Shown: positions 55,409 through 64,000 of the stretch, one piece after another
Numbering within the stretch: position 1 is the stretch's first letter
Layout: every line of letters starts with the position of its first letter
NCBI RefSeq assembly: GCF_026151205.1
Contig: NC_087072.1
Span: 18,274,103-18,338,102 of the forward strand
DNA length: 64,000 bases
Source: Bolinopsis microptera
Lineage: Eukaryota; Ctenophora; Tentaculata; Lobata; Bolinopsidae
Direction: 5' to 3'
Program-made: the position numbers and the translations under genes
The notes under the pieces: generated by a model
Told to the model about the DNA's origin: nothing
Databases searched by the model: none
Seen by the model: only the letters and a program-made list of their open reading frames with translations

Positions 55409-58400
55409 ATTTTACCAAAACCCATATTCATGGGTAGAGTGGACCGCTGCCAGTGTCTCTCTTTCCCAAACAAAAGGAAATGATATTAATTTGATTGACC
55501 GTTCTCAAATGCAAAATGATACCGAGAATGAAATCGGTCGCTCGCTTTTTCCATTCATTCACGGCTTGTAGCGCGATGCGTTACTGTGCCGCGCCGCGCA
55601 CTTAATAAGGCTTCTCACAGCTAGATCGGCGAAATGCGCTACTGTGCCGCGCCGAGCTGCCATGAATTGACATCGTCAATTAAATTCACGGCTTACGAAT
55701 TGTAATAAATTTCGATTGATTACATCAGTCAGATGCTGTAAAAATCTCTTTGGGTTGCGTTCGGATCGATACCTAGTATTTCGGGGTAAGGGTAGTAGTT
55801 ATTGCTTATTGAATTAGCTGAAGTTTATTGAATCTTTATTGCCGAGTACAGCTGCCTTTGGGTAGATCTTCTTAATCTATTACAATTGTAAATGAATGGG
55901 AAAAGCGAGCGACCGATTTCATTCTCGGTATCATTTTGCATTTGAGAACGGTCAATCAAATTAATATCATTTCCTTTTGTTTGGGGAAGAGAGACACTGG
56001 CAGCGGTCCACTCTACCCACGAATATGGGTTTTGGTAAAATATATAATTATACATACATATTCAGGGATAGACGCTTTGCCAGTCAATTGTAGCCTGTAT
56101 TTAATTGTCCATAGATTCAAAAGTATAAAAGATAAAGCCATTTCCGACCACAGGTCTTGCAAATAATTGTTTACACTTTAGTTTACATTGTATAAAAAAA
56201 TTATTTGACGTCATAAACACCCCTTGGTGACGTCATCAAGTTAACCGTTTTTAAAACTTGATTTTTGACAAAGTAATAACTTTTAAAATTAATTTTAAAC
56301 CATTAAGGAGTAATTTTATTCAAAATCTGAGGAGATTTTCACCTTAGATAATTGTTCAAGCATTCTGAAAATCTACCGGAAAGTTTTTCTAGCTTGCTCC
56401 TTCATAAAGATATTCGTCATTGAAGTTTGTGCTTTTTTGAAGAATTATTTTATAAAAACGTCAATTTTGCGATTTAGTATTCTCTGGTGTTGGGCCATGC
56501 CTTGAGTTGAAGAGCTCAGTTCTGCTTCCTATAGGTATAAATTGTGCATTAGGCTAGTTTTGAAGTTGAAAATCGAAAAGTTGCACACGTGGGGACACGC
56601 CCAAATTGATAGAAAATTGCTAAAATCACTGAAAATTGCTGTTTTCGTCATTTTCTGTCAACTTTAGAGTGCCGTTGTGATTACAGTTCTTCTTGAAATA
56701 CTTTGAAACTTTGCATGCTTATCAAGCTATATATAAAACAATTACATGAAAAAATTTACGGCGATTCAATATTGGATGCGCACGCAACGTCCGCTCAAAG
56801 TTTGCACGTGCGAAAGGTGAGAATTTTGCTCATTCGTGATTTCCAACAAATTCTGCTTTGCCACGACAGTTTAATGTCATTATATATGAATTTAATGCCA
56901 ACTTGAATGAGTATTAAGTGGCATATTCAGTCAGTGATCGACCGATATGCTTACCTAAACACAAGGAAATGTTTTTAAAGGAAAATTTCGAAATCGTTGA
57001 AACTTCCTCCTTATGAAGATATCAGTTTATATTTCGACTTTATAAAGTACCCTGACATTATAATCAAAAAGAGATGATATTTTACCAAAACCCATATTCA
57101 TGGGTAGAGTGGACCGCTGCCAGTGTCTCTCTTTCCCAAACAAAAGGAAATGATATTAATTTGATTGACCGTTCTCAAATGCAAAATGATACCGAGAATG
57201 AAATCGGTCGCTCGCTTTTCCCATTCATTTACAATTGTAATAGATTAAGAAGATCTACCCAAAGGCAGCTGTACTCGGCAATAAAGATTCAATAAACTTC
57301 AGCTAATTCAATAAGCAATAACTACTACCCTTACCCCGAAATACTAGGTATCGATCCGAACGCAACCCAAAGAGATTTTTACAGCATCTGACTGATGTAA
57401 TCAATCGAAATTTATTACAATTCGTAAGCCGTGAATTTAATTGACGATGTCAATTCATGGCAGCTCGGCGCGGCACAGTAGCGCATTTCGCCGATCTAGC
57501 TGTGAGAAGCCTTATTAAGTGCGCGGCGCGGCACAGTAACGCATCGCGCTACAAGCCGTGAATGAATGGAAAAAGCGAGCGACCGATTTCATTCTCGGTA
57601 TCATTTTGCATTTGAGAACGGTCAATCAAATTAATATCATTTCCTTTTGTTTGGGGAAGAGAGACACTGGCAGCGGTCCACTCTACCCATGAATATGGGT
57701 TTTGGTAAAATATCATCTCTTTTTGATTATAATGTCAGGGTACTTTATAAAGTCGAAATATAAACTGATATCTTCATAAGGAGGAAGTTTCAACGATTTC
57801 GAAATTTTCCTTTAAAAACATTTCCTTGTGTTTAGGTAAGCATATCGGTCGATCACTGACTGAATATGCCACCTAATACTCATTCAAGTTGGCATTAAAT
57901 TCATATATAATGACATTAAACTGTCGTGGCAAAGCAGAATTTGTTGGAAATCACGAATGAGCAAAATTCTCACCTTTCGCACGTGCAAACTTTGAGCGGA
58001 CGTTGCGTGCGCATCCAATATTGAATCGCCGTAAATTTTTTCATGTAATTGTTTTATATATAGCTTGATAAGCATGCAAAGTTTCAAAGTATTTCAAGAA
58101 GAACTGTAATCACAACGGCACTCTAAAGTTGACAGAAAATGACGAAAACAGCAATTTTCAGTGATTTTAGCAATTTTCTATCAATTTGGGCGTGTCCCCA
58201 CGTGTGCAACTTTTCGATTTTCAACTTCAAAACTAGCCTAATGCACAATTTATACCTATAGGAAGCAGAACTGAGCTCTTCAACTCAAGGCATGGCCCAA
58301 CACCAGAGAATACTAAATCGCAAAATTGACGTTTTTATAAAATAATTCTTCAAAAAAGCACAAACTTCAATGACGAATATCTTTATGAAGGAGCAAGCTA

Positions 58401-61400
58401 GAAAAACTTTCCGGTAGATTTTCAGAATGCTTGAACAATTATCTAAGGTGAAAATCTCCTCAGATTTTGAATAAAATTACTCCTTAATGGTTTAAAATTA
58501 ATTTTAAAAGTTATTACTTTGTCAAAAATCAAGTTTTAAAAACGGTTAACTTGATGACGTCACCAAGGGGTGTTTATGACGTCAAATAATTTTTTTATAC
58601 AATGTAAACTAAAGTGTAAACAATTATTTGCAAGACCTGTGGTCGGAAATGGCTTTATCTTTTATACTTTTGAATCTATGGACAATTAAATACAGGCTAC
58701 AATTGACTGGCAAAGCGTCTATCCCTGAATATGTATGTATAATTATATATTTTACCAAAACCCATATTCATGGGTAGAGTGGACCGCTGCCAGTGTCTCT
58801 CTTCCCCAAACAAAAGGAAATGATATTAATTTGATTGACCGTTCTCAAATGCAAAATGATACCGAGAATGAAATCGGTCGCTCGCTTTTTCCATTCATTC
58901 ACGGCTTACGAATTGTAATAAATTTCGATTGATTACATCAGTCAGATGCTGTAAAAATCTCTTTGGGTTGCGTTCGGATCGATACCTAGTATTTCGGGGT
59001 AAGGGTAGTAGTTATTGCTTATTGAATTAGCTGAAGTTTATTGAATCTTTATTGCCGAGTACAGCTGCCTTTGGGTAGATCTTCTTAATCTATTACAATT
59101 GTAAATGAATGGGAAAAGCGAGCGACCGATTTCATTCTCGGTATCATTTTGCATTTGAGAACGGTCAATCAAATTAATATCATTTCCTTTTGTTTGGGAA
59201 AGAGAGACACTGGCAGCGGTCCACTCTACCCATGAATATGGGTTTTGGTAAAATATCATCTCTTTTTGATTATAATGTCAGGGTACTTTATAAAGTCGAA
59301 ATATAAACTGATATCTTCATAAGGAGGAAGTTTCAACGATTTCGAAATTTTCCTTTAAAAACATTTCCTTGTGTTTAGGTAAGCATATCGGTCGATCACT
59401 GACTGAATATGCCACCTAATACTCATTCAAGTTGGCATTAAATTCATATATAATGACATTAAACTGTCGTGGCAAAGCAGAATTTGTTGGAAATCACGAA
59501 TGAGCAAAATTCTCACCTTTCGCACGTGCAAACTTTGAGCGGACGTTGCGTGCGCATCCAATATTGAATCGCCGTAAATTTTTTCATGTAATTGTTTTAT
59601 ATATAGCTTGATAAGCATGCAAAGTTTCAAAGTATTTCAAGAAGAACTGTAATCACAACGGCACTCTAAAGTTGACAGAAAATGACGAAAACAGCAATTT
59701 TCAGTGATTTTAGCAATTTTCTATCAATTTGGGCGTGTCCCCACGTGTGCAACTTTTCGATTTTCAACTTCAAAACTAGCCTAATGCACAATTTATACCT
59801 ATAGGAAGCAGAACTGAGCTCTTCAACTCAAGGCATGGCCCAACACCAGAGAATACTAAATCGCAAAATTGACGTTTTTATAAAATAATTCTTCAAAAAA
59901 GCACAAACTTCAATGACGAATATCTTTATGAAGGAGCAAGCTAGAAAAACTTTCCGGTAGATTTTCAGAATGCTTGAACAATTATCTAAGGTGAAAATCT
60001 CCTCAGATTTTGAATAAAATTACTCCTTAATGGTTTAAAATTAATTTTAAAAGTTATTACTTTGTCAAAAATCAAGTTTTAAAAACGGTTAACTTGATGA
60101 CGTCACCAAGGGGTGTTTATGACGTCAAATAATTTTTTTATACAATGTAAACTAAAGTGTAAACAATTATTTGCAAGACCTGTGGTCGGAAATGGCTTTA
60201 TCTTTTATACTTTTGAATCTATGGACAATTAAATACAGGCTACAATTGACTGGCAAAGCGTCTATCCCTGAATATGTATGTATAATTATATATTTTACCA
60301 AAACCCATATTCGTGGGTAGAGTGGACCGCTGCCAGTGTCTCTCTTCCCCAAACAAAAGGAAATGATATTAATTTGATTGACCGTTCTCAAATGCAAAAT
60401 GATACCGAGAATGAAATCGGTCGCTCGCTTTTCCCATTCATTTACAATTGTAATAGATTAAGAAGATCTACCCAAAGGCAGCTGTACTCGGCAATAAAGA
60501 TTCAATAAACTTCAGCTAATTCAATAAGCAATAACTACTACCCTTACCCCGAAATACTAGGTATCGATCCGAACGCAACCCAAAGAGATTTTTACAGCAT
60601 CTGACTGATGTAATCAATCGAAATTTATTACAATTCGTAAGCCGTGAATTTAATTGACGATGTCAATTCATGGCAGCTCGGCGCGGCACAGTAGCGCATT
60701 TCGCCGATCTAGCTGTGAGAAGCCTTATTAAGTGCGCGGCGCGGCACAGTAACGCATCGCGCTACAAGCCGTGAATGAATGGAAAAAGCGAGCGACCGAT
60801 TTCATTCTCGGTATCATTTTGCATTTGAGAACGGTCAATCAAATTAATATCATTTCCTTTTGTTTGGGGAAGAGAGACACTGGCAGCGGTCCACTCTACC
60901 CATGAATATGGGTTTTGGTAAAATATCATCTCTTTTTGATTATAATGTCATGGTACTTTATAAAGTCGAAATATAAACTGATATCTTCATTAATTAATAA
61001 GGAGGAAGTTTCAACGATTTCGAAATTGTTCCTTTAAAAACATTTCCTTGTGTTTAGGTAAGCATATCGGTCGATCACTGACTGAATATGCCACTTAATA
61101 CTCATTCAAGTTGGCATTAAATTCATATATAATGACATTAAACTGTCGTGGCAAAGCAGAATTTGTTGGAAATCACGAATGAGCAAAATTCTCACCTTTC
61201 GCACGTGCAAACTTTGAGCGGACGTTGCGTGCGCATCCAATATTGAATCGCCGTAAATTTTTTCATGTAATTGTTTTATATATAGCTTGATAAGCATGCA
61301 AAGTTTCAAAGTATTTCAAGAAGAACTGTAATCACAACGGCACTCTAAAGTTGACAGAAAATGACGAAAACAGCAATTTTCAGTGATTTTAGCAATTTTC

Positions 61401-61960
61401 TATCAATTTGGGCGTGTCCCCACGTGTGCAACTTTTCGATTTTCAACTTCAAAACTAGCCTAATGCACAATTTATACCTATAGGAAGCAGAACTGAGCTC
61501 CTCAACTCAAGGCATGGCCCAACACCAGAGAATACTAAATCGCAAAATTGACGTTTTTATAAAATAATTCTTCAAAAAAGCACAAACTTCAATGACGAAT
61601 ATCTTTATGAAGGAGCAAGCTAGAAAAACTTTCCGGTAGATTTTCAGAATGCTTGAACAATTATCTAAGATGAAAATCTCCTCAGATTTTGAATAAAATT
61701 ACTCCTTAATGGTTTAAAATTAATTTTAAAAGTTATTACTTTGTCAAAAATCAAGTTTTAAAAACGGTTAACTTGATGACGTCATCAAGGGGTGTTTATG
61801 ACGTCAAATAATTTTTTTATACAATGTACACTAAAGTGTAAACAATTATTTGCAAGACCTGTGGTCGGAAATGGCTTTATCTTTTATACTTTTGAATCTA
61901 TGGACAATTAAATACAGGCTACAATTGACTGGCAAAGCGTCTATCCCTGAATATGTATAT
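55409..61960. mobile_element. 6.5-kb palindromic array of four inverted-repeat elements and four ~1-kb spacers
   Basis: Elements E1 55409-56043, E2 57078-57713, E3 58748-59256 and E4 60291-60926 each have inverted ends of about 150 bp (starting TTTTACCAAAACCCATATTC) around a middle segment B. B is forward in E1 and E3 and reversed in E2 and E4. Between and after them lie copies of a ~1030-bp unit C: forward at 56044-57077, reversed at 57714-58747, 59257-60290 and 60927-61960. Copies look almost identical, differing by scattered substitutions and a few indels. The 67-76-codon frames repeated in each copy have no recognisable homology. No transposase was seen. A diverged relative lies at 47567-48035. 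Confidence 0.9.
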
Positions 61961-61968
61961 ATATATAT

Positions 61969-63080
61969 ATCACGACAATCTGTCGTAAAACAGGGGTTCT
62001 AGAAAACCCATTTCCCGATACTCCTGAAACCTGAAACTTTTTTTGCAGTCGATTTGATCAACGTCTAGACGCCCTGAAAAATTTCAGATCTCTAACTCAA
62101 TTTTAACATGGTTTTTAAGGCACCTGAATATGGCGATTTTGGGTTTTTTACCGAATTTCGTATAACAGTGCTGGCGAGTATTTTATGCAAATTTCTTAAA
62201 AATCTCAACATAACTATTTTTTATTCCTGTCATCTTTGACATCAAATTAGAATGTTTTGAACTAAAAATAATTCTGCTTAACGACTTCCGATGAGTCTTA
62301 ATGCCTGGAAAACTCCTGCCGGAGGCGGCGGCCTTCGGCCGCGGCCTCCGGCCGGAGTGCACGCTTCGCGTGCACAAAAGAGGCTTGTAACGTGTACCAA
62401 AGGGGGTATAATAGTAAAGGGGGTATAATACATAATAGTAAAGGGGGTATAATAGTAAAGGGGGTATAATAGTAAATGGGGAACATAGTATACCCACAAT
62501 AAATGCAACGGTCGTGCTTGCCAGCACTGTGATATAGATATCACGACAATCTGTCGTAAAACAGGGGTTCTAGAAAACCCATTTCCCGATACTCCTGAAA
62601 CCTGAAACTTTTTTTGCAGTCGATTTGATCAACGTCTAGACGCCCTGAAAAATTTCAGATCTCTAACTCAATTTTAACATGGTTTTTAAGGCACCTGAAT
62701 ATGGCGATTTTGGGTTTTTTACCGAATTTCGTATAACAGTGCTGGCGAGTATTTTATGCAAATTTCTTAAAAATCTCAACATAACTATTTTTTATTCCTG
62801 TCATCTTTGACATCAAATTAGAATGTTTTGAACTAAAAATAATTCTGCTTAACGACTTCCGATGAGTCTTAATGCCTGGAAAACTCCTGCCGGAGGCGGC
62901 GGCCTTCGGCCGCCGCCTCCGGCCGGAGTGCACGCTTCGCGTGCACAAAAGAGGCTTGTAACGTGTACCAAAGGGGGTATAATAGTAAAGGGGGTATAAT
63001 AGTAAAGGGGGTATAATAGTAAATGGGGAACATAGTATACCCACAATAAATGCAACGGTCGTGCTTGCCAGCACTGTGAT
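61969..63080. repeat. Tandem pair of ~550-bp elements with GC-rich hairpins
   Basis: Copy 1 (61969-62533) and copy 2 (62540-63080) run in the same direction, both from ATCACGACAATCTGTCGTAA to GCTTGCCAGCACTGTGAT, and are nearly identical. Each has a GC-rich double hairpin (copy 1 near 62318-62374, copy 2 near 62888-62944) followed by short AAAGGGGGTATAATAGT repeats, four in copy 1 and three in copy 2, which explains the length difference. No coding function was recognised. Confidence 0.88.
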
Positions 63081-64000
63081 CACGTCGTGACCCCCACGAT
63101 CGTTTCACTAAGTGAGGGGGAGCCGCGCACTTATAGAAAACCGAGTTTCTGGTAATTACTTGACCATTGTTAATGGTCTGGCCCGGCGCGCGCTACTTCG
63201 TAGCACTTACCATCGGGCACTTGCCATCGGGCACTTGCCATCGTAGCACTTGCCATCGGGCCATTTCGAGGAGAAAGCGGCGCGCGCTACTTCGAAGAAA
63301 TTTAGACGAGTAACATCCGTCAAGTAATTACTATTAGTGTATGCTAGTCAAGCTCTAGTCACGTAGTAGTAGAGGCTCTTACGGGCATTGTCTGCTCGAT
63401 ACGTTAGGGACCCCAGATACACCTTACTAGACGTATTTTTGACCGTAGAATCGATTGAAAGTGGTTTCAAGATGATTGGACTGATTGTTCTGGGGTAAAA
63501 TCGCAAAAAAACCGATTTTTGGGCCAAAAATAGGCCAAAAAACCATGTTTTTTGATATTTTGAGCAAGTTAATTTTGTTGGCATGTCGGCAAAACTTGCA
63601 TAAAGATAGCTAAAAGACAGCCGCACAAGATTGTATAAAAATAAAACAAATCCCTCTATTTGTTCTGAGGTAAAAATCCAAAAAAGTGGTAAAAATTTTG
63701 ACTTTTTTGCTTTAAGTTTGAATAATTTTTTGCAGTTGTATTAAATCAACCCAAAAATAGTCACATCGTGTTTGCCTAAATTTTTCCTTTCCGAGAAGTA
63801 CCCACTTCATATACTTAATCGAAGTTTGAATATTGTCACTCCGCAAGCGTTTTTGCCAAATTTTCGACGCGCACTACGCGCAAAAGCATTTAGTTGTTAT
63901 CAATTGGCACCCGCGCGTTCATCATAAATTTCAAACAGCTATAACTCAGCGAGATTATGTCCGTTCTAGCTCATATTTTCACACTAAATAGAAAATAATG
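63081..64000. other. Right-end stretch with repeat-family pieces
   Basis: 63079-63131 is an inverted match to 45786-45838. 63160-63330 is an inverted match to 54240-54375 and carries short CACTTGCCATCGGG tandem copies at 63208-63262. From 63345 to the window end I see AT-rich sequence with no gene. Confidence 0.6.

Noticed and set aside
56703-61309. Repeated 65-76-codon frames in the palindromic array as genes
   Set aside because: They are identical because the DNA copies are nearly identical; no homology, no start context, and they overlap inverted-repeat ends.

Overview
The window is animal (metazoan) nuclear DNA. It holds five recognisable protein genes in split or intronless form, set in AT-rich sequence that is crowded with transposon debris, minisatellites and microsatellites. 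Gene content (SERINC, DDX1, a CLIP3/4-type ankyrin plus CAP-Gly protein, a TGF-beta superfamily ligand, a GT92 glycosyltransferase and a class A GPCR), GT-AG introns and abundant non-LTR retrotransposons with DNA-transposon-derived MITEs point to an invertebrate, perhaps an early-branching one such as a cnidarian. I cannot fix the species from sequence alone. Layout, left to right. (1) 1-300 is a 21-bp minisatellite. (2) 1138-7337, minus strand, is a CLIP3/CLIP4-like microtubule-binding protein that I could assemble as eight exons closing at exactly 525 codons. Its introns hold a 12-bp minisatellite and a ~310-bp GA/CT tract that begins just after one splice donor. (3) 7.4-14 kb is repeat-rich: two hAT-type MITEs with perfect 8-bp target duplications, and broken LINEs of opposite orientation lying inside one another. 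(4) 14.07-15.35 kb is a fold-back structure with mariner-like ends. (5) 15489-16617 is a two-exon GT92 glycosyltransferase. (6) 18103-20032 is SERINC in three exons. (7) 21445-30274 is the RNA helicase DDX1 in nine exons. Its first exon-intron junction has been amplified into 27 splice-donor copies spaced exactly 51 bp apart. (8) 31569-38101, minus strand, is a TGF-beta/activin-type ligand in four exons, with a decayed LINE and several MITEs in its large second intron. (9) 38.1-42.1 kb is mostly unique non-coding sequence with a paired E-box cluster. (10) 42.1-43.2 kb holds a LINE tail and a MITE; 43724-44313 is an uninterrupted 590-bp GA array. (11) 44356-45522, minus strand, is an intronless GPCR. 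(12) 45.6-64 kb has no recognisable host gene. It contains MITEs, a perfect 86-bp palindrome, the C-terminal part of a LINE with a restriction-like endonuclease, a LINE ORF1 fragment, a telomere-motif palindrome, a 6.5-kb palindromic array of four inverted-repeat elements with ~1-kb spacers, and a tandem pair of ~550-bp elements carrying GC-rich hairpins. The host genes are unrelated in function and do not form an operon; DDX1 and the TGF-beta gene are convergent. The most notable observation is the DDX1 exon 1/intron 1 array. Each 51-bp unit repeats the end of the Q-motif exon together with its splice donor, in frame. The donors are therefore frame-neutral, and the units appear to have arisen by exchange at a short TACT homology between the exon and its own intron.
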